A stretch of DNA of 6,646 nt, taken from assembly GCA_003165615.1 (NCBI GenBank), contig PLWR01000422.1, positions 1-6,646 on the forward strand. Reading direction: 5' to 3'. The notes beneath the pieces were generated by a model. It did no database searches and had not been told where the DNA came from. It was given only the letters and a program-made list of their open reading frames with translations. Shown in pieces: positions 1 through 5,439 of this stretch (the first letter of the stretch is position 1; each line of letters begins with the position of its first letter). Source of the DNA: Acidobacteriota bacterium. Lineage in GTDB: Bacteria; Acidobacteriota; Terriglobia; UBA7540. Position numbers and translations under genes: made by a program.

Positions 1-39
1 TCCGAGCTGCGAAAGTTGGGCTAAGCCGCTGGCGATGAT

Positions 40-141
40 TTAGAGTGTGCTGATCCCTTCGCTTCCTTCGTGCAAATGCAACGCATCGTTGAGCAAGTCA
101 GCCAATCTTGGAACGGCTTTTTCCAACTGAGGGTCTGTCAC
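40..141 (-). CDS. 33-aa small protein, unrecognised
   Basis: A GTG-initiated ORF whose start lies 3 nt after the stop codon of the zinc-ribbon gene upstream on the same strand, so the two are probably co-transcribed and may be translationally coupled. The translation begins (M)TDPQLEKAVPRLADLLNDAL and ends EGISTL. The composition (amphipathic leucine-rich helix, acidic) looks protein-like rather than random. There is no clear Shine-Dalgarno site right before the GTG; the closest purine run, AAGGA, lies well upstream inside the preceding gene. No family recognised. It could be a small helical accessory protein of the mobile element, or a chance reading frame. Confidence 0.35.
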   Translation of the reverse strand: MTDPQLEKAVPRLADLLNDALHLHEGSEGISTL

Positions 142-144
142 CGA

Positions 145-306
145 TCAGTTTACTCGTTCCTTGATGTCAACACGGACCATGTCGGTTGAGGGTGGGGGTA
201 CGCAATTCCAGCATTGCCACACTTCGCCGTCAAACCAGTAGCGGCGGGAGCCGCAGAGGCGGCACGGCGTCAGCCTGTCCATCTCATCGTAGGAAAGATT
301 TGGCAT
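145..306 (-). CDS. Small zinc-ribbon protein (CxxC-x13-CxxC)
   Basis: A 53-aa protein from ATG at 306. Four cysteines at residues 15, 18, 32 and 35 form two CxxC knuckles (CRLC and CWNC) separated by 13 residues rich in aromatics (YWFDGEVWQ), the pattern of a zinc ribbon of the type used for nucleic-acid binding. Such small ribbons are common near replication, primase and integration genes of mobile elements, but the function here is inferred only. The frame stays open upstream to a TTG at 414; the ATG is preferred because the extra 36 residues have no recognisable features. It is transcribed away from the integrase and followed after 3 nt by a 33-aa ORF. Confidence 0.6.
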   Translation of the reverse strand: MPNLSYDEMDRLTPCRLCGSRRYWFDGEVWQCWNCVPPPSTDMVRVDIKERVN

Positions 307-434
307 CTCAGTTACAGCAGTCGCCTCGCTGCCGTGGGCACCGTGGCTCAGTGGGCTACCGAGCGGCCTCCAGGAACACGGACACGCTGTACGGCACCGG
401 ACTGGCAATTCCAAGCTGCTCGCTCACTGTCCTG

Positions 435-605
435 ATGCCCTTGTCCCCTAACCTTTGGCAAAAGACTCCCGCTGGCCGCGCTAAGAGGGCCGCATACATG
501 CGGAAGCATCGTGCCGACCTAAAAAGACTGTGGGAGGCTAAACAGCAGGGCCGAAAGCTGACGAGGGGCCGAAATCTTCACGTTACTTTGAAGAGAGGAG
601 AATAA
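435..605 (+). CDS. Small highly basic protein upstream of integrase
   Basis: A 56-aa ORF from ATG at 435, dominated by Arg and Lys with only three acidic residues. The central part (AKRAAYMRKHRADLKRLWEA) reads as one long basic helix, suggesting DNA or RNA binding. Its stop is 4 nt before the integrase ATG, so the two genes are very probably one transcript. By position, size and charge it is a candidate recombination directionality factor (excisionase), but I see no recognisable excisionase fold or motif. An in-frame ATG at 498 has a better Shine-Dalgarno-like run (AAGAGGG, 483-489), so the real product could be only 35 aa. The frame is open further upstream to 186, but that part overlaps the opposite-strand zinc-ribbon gene. 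Confidence 0.5.
   Translation: MPLSPNLWQKTPAGRAKRAAYMRKHRADLKRLWEAKQQGRKLTRGRNLHVTLKRGE
594..600 (+). promoter_or_regulatory. Ribosome binding site of integrase
   Basis: AGAGGAG ends 9 nt before the ATG at 610, a strong Shine-Dalgarno match. It lies inside the last codons of the small basic ORF, which supports translational coupling of the two genes and fixes the integrase start. Confidence 0.7.
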
Positions 606-609
606 CCAT

Positions 610-1944
610 ATGTCGCTCTGGCAAAGAGGGAAATGGTTTTGGGCCGATTTTTCCGTCAACGGATTGCGGTATCGGGTGCCACTGAAAGATAGCCGGGGAA
701 GGAAGATTCCAGCGGATGACGAGCACCGCGAGATGGCCGCCCGCAGCGAAGAGCGCGCCATGGAAAAGGCCGAACGCGGGCAGCTTGCACCGCAGAAGGA
801 ACGTTCAGCCCGGTTGCCATTCACCCAGGCCGCTGATGATTACCTTTCCAGCCGCAAGCTGGAATTGGCTGCGTCCAGCATGGTTAAAGAAACCGATCTG
901 GCCGCTCGCCTTAAGGAATACTTCAAAGAGACAAGGCTTTCGGCGATCAAAACGGAAAGTGTGATTACCTACCGGGAATGGCGGGCAAAGAACGGGGTTG
1001 GCCCGGCGCTCATCAATATGGAAGTGGGCAGTCTCCGCCGCATTCTGAAGCGGGCCAAGCTCTGGCACATGGTGGGCATGGACATCAAGCCCTTGAAAGA
1101 GCCGGAGACCATCGGACGCGCCCTCACGTTCGAGGAAAGGACGCGCCTCTTTCACGTTGCCACCCAAAAGCACGAATGGGAGACGGCTTGCTGGGCCGCT
1201 ACAGTGGCCGTCAGTACCACAGCCAGAGGATGCGAGTTACGCGCGTTGCAGTGGCGAAACGTGGATTTCATCAACCGGACGCTGGAAATTCCCAAAAGTA
1301 AGACAGATGCCGGAGTCCGTATGGTTCCTCTGACGCCAGAGGCTTACGAAGCGCTCATGAAGCTCCGCAGGCGGGCCGAGATGTTCGGGCCAGTAGAGCC
1401 CTCACACTTTGTTTTTGCGGCGTTCCGGTCAAGATTCCGTTTCGAGAACCGTAAGGGCGCCCGTGGGGGAATCGCAAAAGACGTGCAGATTAGCGCCTTC
1501 GATCCCACACGCCCGGTACGTAGCTGGCGCACAGCATGGCGAACTCTGACCAAGAAAGCCGGACTCCAGGGCCTTCGCTTCCACGATCTGCGCCACACCG
1601 CCATTTCCGCCCTTGGGGAAGCCGGAGTCCCTGACCGGGTGATTATGGACCTTGCGGGGCATGTCAGCACGCGGATGCTCCGGCGCTATTCCCACATCCA
1701 GCTTGAGGCGAAGCGGGCCGCGATTCAGGCCCTCTCAAACCGTCCACAAAGTGTCTCTTCGGCAGGGGTTTCGGAAGGGGCCAATGTCACAAAACACGTC
1801 ACAAAACCGGGCGAAATCGGCGAAGCGGAGTCCATACCAGCGGAAGTTGTTGAAAGCAATGGTAGGCCCGTGGGGACTCGAACCCCAGACCTCTACCGTG
1901 TCAAGGTAGCTCTAATCAATAACTTACAGGCATTCCGAATGTAA
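610..1944 (+). CDS. int: Tyrosine recombinase / site-specific integrase
   Basis: A 444-aa phage/ICE-type tyrosine integrase that would catalyse integration and excision of the element through a 3'-phosphotyrosine intermediate. Residues ~1-65 (aromatic, beta-like, WQRGKWFWADFSVNG) form a probable arm-type DNA-binding domain. Residues ~75-170 form the SAM-like core-binding domain. The catalytic domain has R206 (TARGCELRAL), K231 (SKTDAGVRMVPL), H325 and R328 (HDLRHT), H351 (LAGH) and nucleophile Y360 (RRYSHI), so it appears active. The 84 residues after Y360 are unusually long. Residues ~417-435 (GTRTPDLYRV) are simply the antisense translation of a tRNA-Val 3' half, and residues ~393-400 (VTKHVTK) come from a DNA direct repeat. 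The gene therefore overlaps its own attachment site. The start is fixed by AGAGGAG 9 nt upstream. It is co-oriented with a small basic ORF 4 nt upstream. Confidence 0.95.
   Translation: MSLWQRGKWFWADFSVNGLRYRVPLKDSRGRKIPADDEHREMAARSEERAMEKAERGQLAPQKERSARLPFTQAADDYLSSRKLELAASSMVKETDLAARLKEYFKETRLSAIKTESVITYREWRAKNGVGPALINMEVGSLRRILKRAKLWHMVGMDIKPLKEPETIGRALTFEERTRLFHVATQKHEWETACWAATVAVSTTARGCELRALQWRNVDFINRTLEIPKSKTDAGVRMVPLTPEAYEALMKLRRRAEMFGPVEPSHFVFAAFRSRFRFENRKGARGGIAKDVQISAFDPTRPVRSWRTAWRTLTKKAGLQGLRFHDLRHTAISALGEAGVPDRVIMDLAGHVSTRMLRRYSHIQLEAKRAAIQALSNRPQSVSSAGVSEGANVTKHVTKPGEIGEAESIPAEVVESNGRPVGTRTPDLYRVKVALINNLQAFRM
1786..1807 (+). repeat. Direct repeat GTCACAAAAC x2, candidate integrase arm sites
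   Basis: GTCACAAAAC occurs at 1786-1795 and again at 1798-1807, a 12-bp period (about one helical turn). It lies inside the 3' end of the integrase gene, where it encodes the repeated VTKHVTK, and about 53 bp left of the tRNA core. Position and phasing suit arm-type binding sites for the integrase N-terminal domain; this function is inferred. Confidence 0.45.
1860..1909 (-). other. 3' half of tRNA-Val(GAC): attachment-site core
   Basis: Read on the minus strand, this is the 3' part of a tRNA: anticodon stem CTACC/GGTAG around loop TTGACAC (anticodon GAC, valine), a 5-nt variable region, a T arm TGGGG-TTCGAGT-CCCCA, acceptor strand CGGGCCT, discriminator A and an encoded CCA end. The 5' half is missing: nothing on the 5' side pairs with CGGGCCT, and no proper D arm is present although a TTAGAGC stretch mimics one. 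Elements that integrate into tRNA genes carry exactly such a 3' segment so that the target tRNA is restored. The location at the integrase 3' end makes this the core of the attachment site. It is not a working tRNA. Confidence 0.75.
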
Positions 1945-1970
1945 ACAAGGAACTTAAGTAATTCACATTT

Positions 1971-2028
1971 GCGGGAAAAATGCGGGAATTTTGCGGGATT
2001 CGAAGGATTCTGCGGGAATTGTGCGGGA
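1971..2028 (+). repeat. GCGGGA iterons x5, candidate attachment-site arm
   Basis: GCGGGA starts at 1971, 1982, 1993, 2012 and 2023, giving spacings of 11, 11, 19 and 11 bp. The boxes mostly extend to tGCGGGAAttt with AT-rich spacers. They begin about 62 bp beyond the tRNA-Val segment, on the side opposite the integrase body. Direct repeats phased at one helical turn beside a recombination core are typical of arm-type integrase or accessory-factor sites. An alternative is a repressor or replication iteron array. Confidence 0.55.
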
Positions 2029-2029
2029 A

Positions 2030-2257
2030 CAAATCTAAGCGCGGCAGGGTTGGCTCTTCCGCACATCCCAAAAGTGACCCGGCGCATTCCCATTGTGCTG
2101 TTCGCCGTCACGTGACAAACCGAACTTGCGTTTGGTGGCAAAATTCGTTTAGCAAGTCAATCTCGCTGATTTTGCCGCACATTTGGCAAGTCTACCGAAC
2201 GCGGTTTGTGCGGATATCCGAAATGGCTTGCCGCCGGTTGTGGCTCTTTAGAGTGAT
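2030..2257. other. Non-coding stretch between iterons and gene fragment
   Basis: No ORF here reads like a protein, and no tRNA or strong hairpin stands out. The candidate frames contain low-complexity or unconvincing peptides. It may hold the eroded 5' part of the gene whose fragment follows, but I could not recognise it in any frame. Confidence 0.4.
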
Positions 2258-2389
2258 CGCTCAAGATCGATAAATCGGCATGCGGACGCAGCGCAAATCG
2301 ACGAGATGCGCCGCTTTGGCCAACTCGAATCGTTTGACGAGCAGCCGATTCCGAATTTGAACTCGGAAGCCCTGGACTTCCGAGCCGTT
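2258..2389 (+). pseudogene. Fragment of AlbA_2 (Schlafen-like) ATP-binding protein
   Basis: In the frame of ATG 2306, about 44 residues read INRHADAAQIDEMRRFGQ then SFDEQPIPNLNSEALDFRAV. This resembles the segment just after the AlbA_2 DNA-binding domain in bacterial RecG-like/AlbA_2 proteins, where a (R)VGSTNRxAD motif is followed by a helix and a ...FDEQPxPxLxSEALDFRA segment. A stop codon (TAG 2249-2251) lies in frame just upstream, and the match ends abruptly after DFRAV, where the structured-RNA block begins. Neither the AlbA_2 domain nor the C-terminal ATPase part is present, so this is a broken remnant. The identification rests on memory of the family pattern. Confidence 0.5.
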
Positions 2390-2399
2390 TGTGCCTGTC

Positions 2400-3470
2400 T
2401 GGAAACTGGCGGTCGGGATAGAACTCGGGCGCGCCGACTTTCAGGTGGAGGGTTACCAGCCCCGCCCTTTCGGTTGCGAGGTGGGTTCACAATTCCACCA
2501 TGGCCACGTTTCCCGAGGCCCCCCTATAATCCCGGACGGCCGGATTTCCCAGGTCCGGTTTGAAACCTTGGCCTGTCCTCCATGGGCCTTCCCAGCTTCA
2601 GCAGAGTTTAAGCGCTGGCACGCATACGCCCCAGCTTCCGTGGTTTGCCCATAGCCTCGTTCCACCTCATGCGCCGGTTTAGCGCCGGCTCTGAGTCCGG
2701 CCACCGCGCTGACGATGAAACCACCAAGTGTCCAGAGTCCCTTTGCCCCATGTCGATGGTGATCTTCATGGGGGAGACGTGCCTCGTCTCCTCCGAGGAC
2801 ATTACCCCTCGCTCTTCGCTCCTACGGACTCATGCGCCAATCCCGCGTGGCTCTCCCCTGCTTCGGCCTTGGCCTCGTTCAAGGAGTCTTCGCAGGTTGC
2901 TACCAGCCCCTGCTGCCACCGGGATCTTCCCGACGTTATCTCTGTGAGTCTTTCCGGAGATGCTTGGGCCCCTACCACGACGGTTTGCAGGTTGCTCTTG
3001 CCTGTTACTTCCCCTGCAACATCGGCCTTCCCCCGCAAGGGTTTTGGGTCGGCGTACCGTGAGTACCCGCTCAAGCGACTTCGCAGCGGAGCGAATTTTC
3101 GCGGCTGCAGCCATTTCGTTATGTTCAGGCCTTTCCGTTTGCAAGCCACCTTGGTCGCTCTCCACCTCCACTGTTTCCAGCGGGGCAGTCTGTGACTTTT
3201 ACCTCCGAGCAGAACCTGCGTCGTTACCTTCGCAGACATCGGATATGCTAGCCGTCCGAAACAGGCAATTGACGGCGCGAGGACTTTCACCTCGCTAGAC
3301 TCACAGCCTTGTCGGCTGCTCCCCCCTGCATTTCGCGACTTTCGACCTACGACGAAACACCAGGGGCGCGAGGTCCCCAGCCGTCCTCGGATTCCTTCTC
3401 TTCGGTATGAACCGATTTGACTGCTTCCCCGAGCCATAGGGCAAAATCCTTACGCGCGCATCAAGGGCAC
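2400..3470 (-). ncRNA. Large structured RNA block, possibly group II intron-like
   Basis: Both strands carry only compositionally odd ORFs, but the minus strand folds into many short strong helices. Paired arms in plus coordinates: 3402-3406/3411-3415; 3369-3373/3385-3389; 3304-3308/3314-3318; 3277-3282/3290-3295; 3251-3256/3271-3276; 2640-2646/2718-2724; 2673-2677/2685-2689; 2592-2596/2614-2618; 2532-2537/2553-2558; 2480-2484/2495-2499; 2460-2465/2476-2481. Two of these stack inside a three-way junction (3248-3298) whose one hairpin has loop TGAAAGT, reminiscent of group II intron domain I hairpins. The hairpin 2532-2558 has a 3'-side two-base bulge and an A-rich loop like a domain V, but it is short and lacks the AGC triad. 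No reverse transcriptase is present. A GTGCC at 3466-3470 could be a 5' end. Ends and family are uncertain; another large RNA class is possible. Confidence 0.4.
3248..3298 (-). ncRNA. Three-way junction within the structured RNA
   Basis: Two perfect 6-bp hairpins abut directly: GCGAGG/CCTCGC (3277-3282 with 3290-3295, 7-nt loop) and GCCGTC/GACGGC (3251-3256 with 3271-3276, 14-nt loop). They are enclosed by CTA/TAG (3248-3250 with 3296-3298). This compact arrangement is the strongest single sign that the region acts as RNA rather than protein. Confidence 0.55.
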
Positions 3471-3581
3471 ATGAGACCTGGCGCCAGAAGCGGGTGAGCG
3501 GTATCCGCAGTTCAAGCCACTTGCCACATGACGTGCCTTATGACCAACCCCCACCCCAGCTGTAAGATAGCAGCGATAGTC

Positions 3582-3653
3582 GGACCCATAGCTCAGTTGG
3601 TTAGAGCAGCGGACTCAAAATCGGCTATTCCTTGGTCGTGCCCAATGATTCCG
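3582..3653 (+). pseudogene. Degenerate tRNA-like sequence, probable integration scar
   Basis: The 5' part is a textbook tRNA: acceptor GGACCCA, TA, D arm GCTC-AGTTGGTTA-GAGC, then anticodon stem GCGGA with loop CTCAAAA (anticodon CAA). The 3' part is eroded: the anticodon stem closes with TCGGC (one mismatch), the T arm lacks one loop base (TTGG-TCGTGC-CCAA), the acceptor strand TGATTCC leaves two mismatches, and there is no CCA. A CAA anticodon would be leucine, but bacterial tRNA-Leu has a long variable arm and this does not, so it is not a functional tRNA-Leu. One base change would give CAT, as in Met/Ile2-type tRNAs. The sharp change near the anticodon loop suggests a recombination junction. 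Confidence 0.6.
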
Positions 3654-3702
3654 ATCGGATGTGCAGGCATTAATCGGGCTGAACGGGACAATTCGGGCAG
3701 TG

Positions 3703-3738
3703 TCGGCACGAAACTGTGCAACGAAATGTGCAACAACT
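3703..3738 (+). repeat. 12-bp iterons next to the tRNA scar
   Basis: TGTGCAAC occurs at 3715-3722 and 3727-3734, with 12-bp spacing, and a looser copy (TCGGCACG) sits one period upstream at 3703. They lie 50-85 bp beyond the tRNA-like sequence, the same geometry as the GCGGGA boxes beside the tRNA-Val core. I read them as arm-type sites of a second, lost integrase; function inferred. Confidence 0.4.
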
Positions 3739-3739
3739 C

Positions 3740-4207
3740 AGCGACATTTTTTCACAGTAGCTATTTCTGCTCCGCAAGAATTTTCCCGAGACCGAGGACA
3801 AGGTTCAGATCTCGCGTCCGGCAGGCTTGCTGATGTGGTAGCCGGTCGTTGGTCGCGACCTGCCTTTTGATTAACCGCGAGGGGCCCGTGTTGAGATAAC
3901 AATCGGTTGCTTGACGTATACGGAGGGCGGTCAGCAGTTCCCGACTAAATTCGTTTTCATTTGTTCAACGCATGGGGATATCCCAAAGGTAGTACTGAAT
4001 GAATCGATTTGCTGTACGCAAAGGGCGTTTATCAGGCCGAATCCGTAGAAGTACCCACTCATCCTAGTTTCCGAGTGCATTATTCAGGAGGAATCAGCAG
4101 GCAAACGTGGGCACCACATCTACGGTTTGCCGACTTGAACGTCCATCTGGACGAGCCGCCCTTTAGGGAAGCGCAGTATCGGTTGCGCTTGTGAAGGGGC
4201 TTTTCTG
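3740..4207. other. Gene-poor junction between mobile and core DNA
   Basis: No convincing gene. One 61-aa frame (4009-4194, TTG start) has no visible ribosome binding site and no recognisable motif; an AGGAGG at 4087-4092 lies inside it but leads to no good start. A perfect 10-bp palindrome GGGATATCCC sits at 3974-3983. This stretch probably marks the transition from the integrated element to the chromosome. Confidence 0.4.
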
Positions 4208-4236
4208 TTGCTGGTGTTGAGCTACGGGCTCATACT
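4208..4236 (+). promoter_or_regulatory. Weak candidate promoter of methyltransferase
   Basis: TTGCTG (4208-4213) and CATACT (4231-4236) are separated by 17 bp and lie just before the methyltransferase start. The -10 matches four of six consensus bases and the -35 only three, so this is tentative. Confidence 0.25.
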
Positions 4237-4257
4237 TCGGTGTTGGTGGAGGCGTTC

Positions 4258-4812
4258 ATGACGAGCAGAAAGACTGAAACCGGGGGAGGTCCAGATCGTG
4301 GCGCGCATTGGCCGACAACAGTCGCCTCGCTGGCCGCAGGCGCTGTATTCTTTGCGCTGTGGTTCTGGTTGCTGCCGTCCTGGCTGGGCTTTCACGTTGA
4401 CACGGCGGGCGCGGCGCGATGGCGCTGGATTGCTGCCGTGCCCTCGGTGCTTGGTTTCGCGGTAGCACTCCGGTGCGTGTGGGACTTCGGATGGACGGGG
4501 CATGGAACGCCGGCGCCAGTTGCTCCGCCAAAGAGGCTGGTGGTGGGGGGGTTCTATCGATACGTGCGGAACCCCATGTACTTGGGGTTCTTCGCGGGCT
4601 GGATGGGGCTGTGGGTGGTCTTCGGACGAGCAAACCTACTCGCGGTTGCGGTGGCGTGCGTGGTGGTGCTAGGCACAGCCTTGTTTGTGCTGCTGTACGA
4701 GGAGCCGACGCTGCGGAAGATGTTCGGCGCGGGATATGAAGAATACTGCAGCAACGTCCGCCGATGGGTACCGCGGATGCGCGCATGGGACAAGGGAGAC
4801 GGTTTTGAGTGA
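4258..4812 (+). CDS. Integral membrane methyltransferase, PEMT/ICMT family
   Basis: A 184-aa membrane protein of the phospholipid / isoprenylcysteine carboxyl methyltransferase type, which uses S-adenosylmethionine to methylate a lipid or other membrane-associated substrate; the true substrate in bacteria is usually unknown. Hydrophobic segments lie at about residues 20-42, 56-76 and a long stretch at 108-147. The family signature GGFYRYVRNPMYLG spans residues 97-110 (R104-N105-P106), followed by E148-E149-P150 and a C-terminal FGAGYEEYCSNVRRWVPR, all expected around the cofactor site. ATG 4258 is chosen because GGAGG (4248-4252) sits 5 nt upstream; GTG codons at 4240 and 4246 are in frame but would place that site inside the gene. 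It appears monocistronic, with a terminator about 130 nt downstream. Confidence 0.88.
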   Translation: MTSRKTETGGGPDRGAHWPTTVASLAAGAVFFALWFWLLPSWLGFHVDTAGAARWRWIAAVPSVLGFAVALRCVWDFGWTGHGTPAPVAPPKRLVVGGFYRYVRNPMYLGFFAGWMGLWVVFGRANLLAVAVACVVVLGTALFVLLYEEPTLRKMFGAGYEEYCSNVRRWVPRMRAWDKGDGFE

Positions 4813-4942
4813 ACACAGCAATCAACTCAAACCGGCTGGTGTATGATTACCGGCAGGCCGCGCCCACACCACGCAGGTTCCGGAGTCTCAGCAATCTGGG
4901 TGGCATTCCTTTCATGGCACACGCGGAGGCGATAGGGGATTT

Positions 4943-4977
4943 ACCATCAACCCCCCGGGCGGGGATGGTTTTGTTGT
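4943..4977 (+). terminator. Intrinsic terminator
   Basis: ACCATC (4943-4948) pairs with GATGGT (4964-4969), with a further CCC/GGG inside after an AA bulge and a GC-rich loop, and the stem runs into TTTTGTTGTT. It lies between the methyltransferase and the YwbE-family gene and would separate their transcription. Confidence 0.55.
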
Positions 4978-5044
4978 TCCTATGGATTATTGAGTTATGT
5001 AGCCCGATTGAAGTTTTGACGAACCTGTGAAGGGGGTAAGTCTC

Positions 5045-5251
5045 ATGGATGGACGGAACCGAAGTGACGTGGCGCGTGGGGCAGACGTTTCAGTTGTCCT
5101 CAAAGAGGACCAACCCACAGGGAAACAGACCCGAGGCATCGTCCAGAACCTTCTCACGAGGTCCGGGTTTCACCCACGCGGGATCAAAGTGAGGCTGCAG
5201 GGCGGTAAGGTCGGCAGGGTTCAAGTCATCCATAGCGCCGGGCATCCTTAG
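5045..5251 (+). CDS. ywbE: YwbE family protein (DUF2196)
   Basis: A 68-aa protein that matches the YwbE pattern along its whole length: GRNRSDVARGADVSVVLKED, then Q-TGK-TRGIVQNLLT, SGFHPRGIKVRL and GKVGRVQVI. Family members are about 60-70 aa, so it is full length. The function is not established; the small all-beta, glycine- and basic-rich look suggests nucleic-acid binding, which is only inference. ATG 5045 is chosen because AGGGGG (5031-5036) lies 8 nt upstream; a GTG at 5027 in the same frame would add six residues and put this site inside the gene. A possible promoter (TTGTTG 4971 and TTATGT 4995) overlaps the end of the preceding terminator. Confidence 0.88.
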   Translation: MDGRNRSDVARGADVSVVLKEDQPTGKQTRGIVQNLLTRSGFHPRGIKVRLQGGKVGRVQVIHSAGHP

Positions 5252-5362
5252 CCGTGCTTAGTCGCGGCGGGCCCAGCGGTCGCAGGCGTGAAGGCGCGTG
5301 AGCAGCTGAATCTGGCTGGCGCAACAGACGTCTAGCCTGTCCGACGGACTTCGGGCTATGCG

Positions 5363-5371
5363 TGATATACT
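5363..5371 (+). promoter_or_regulatory. Extended -10 promoter element
   Basis: TGATATACT combines a TG extension with TATACT (5366-5371), five of six bases of the -10 consensus. No good -35 is seen, as is usual for extended -10 promoters. It lies about 70 nt before the TTG start of the coiled-coil/basic protein and is the likely promoter of that gene. Confidence 0.4.
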
Positions 5372-5439
5372 TTCCTGCTGTCCCTAACCCAAGTGTGATA
5401 CGTGGGCAGATCACCACAAATCCAACTGAGGAGCCACCC

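Noticed and set aside
340..375. tRNA D-arm-like sequence (GCTC ... GAGC)
   Set aside because: No anticodon arm, T arm or acceptor stem pairs around it; chance resemblance.
805..1695. Minus-strand ORFs inside the integrase gene
   Set aside because: Shadow frames of a clearly coding integrase with all catalytic residues.
2728..3298. Plus-strand ORFs of 155 and 112 aa
   Set aside because: They are antisense to the structured RNA block, rich in Ser/Pro/Arg/Cys, overlap each other, and have no ribosome binding site.
2802..3437. 211-aa minus-strand ORF
   Set aside because: Composition is odd, no motif is recognised, and the same bases form many RNA helices; overlapping long frames exist on both strands, as expected in GC-rich structured RNA.
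3974..3983. Palindrome GGGATATCCC as an operator
   Set aside because: A single short palindrome with no promoter or gene nearby to regulate.
4256..4825. 189-aa minus-strand ORF over the methyltransferase
   Set aside because: Arg/Pro/Ser-rich shadow of the methyltransferase, which has a complete family signature.
4809..5030. 73-aa ORF overlapping the methyltransferase stop by GTGA
   Set aside because: No ribosome binding site or motif, and it reads straight through the intrinsic terminator.
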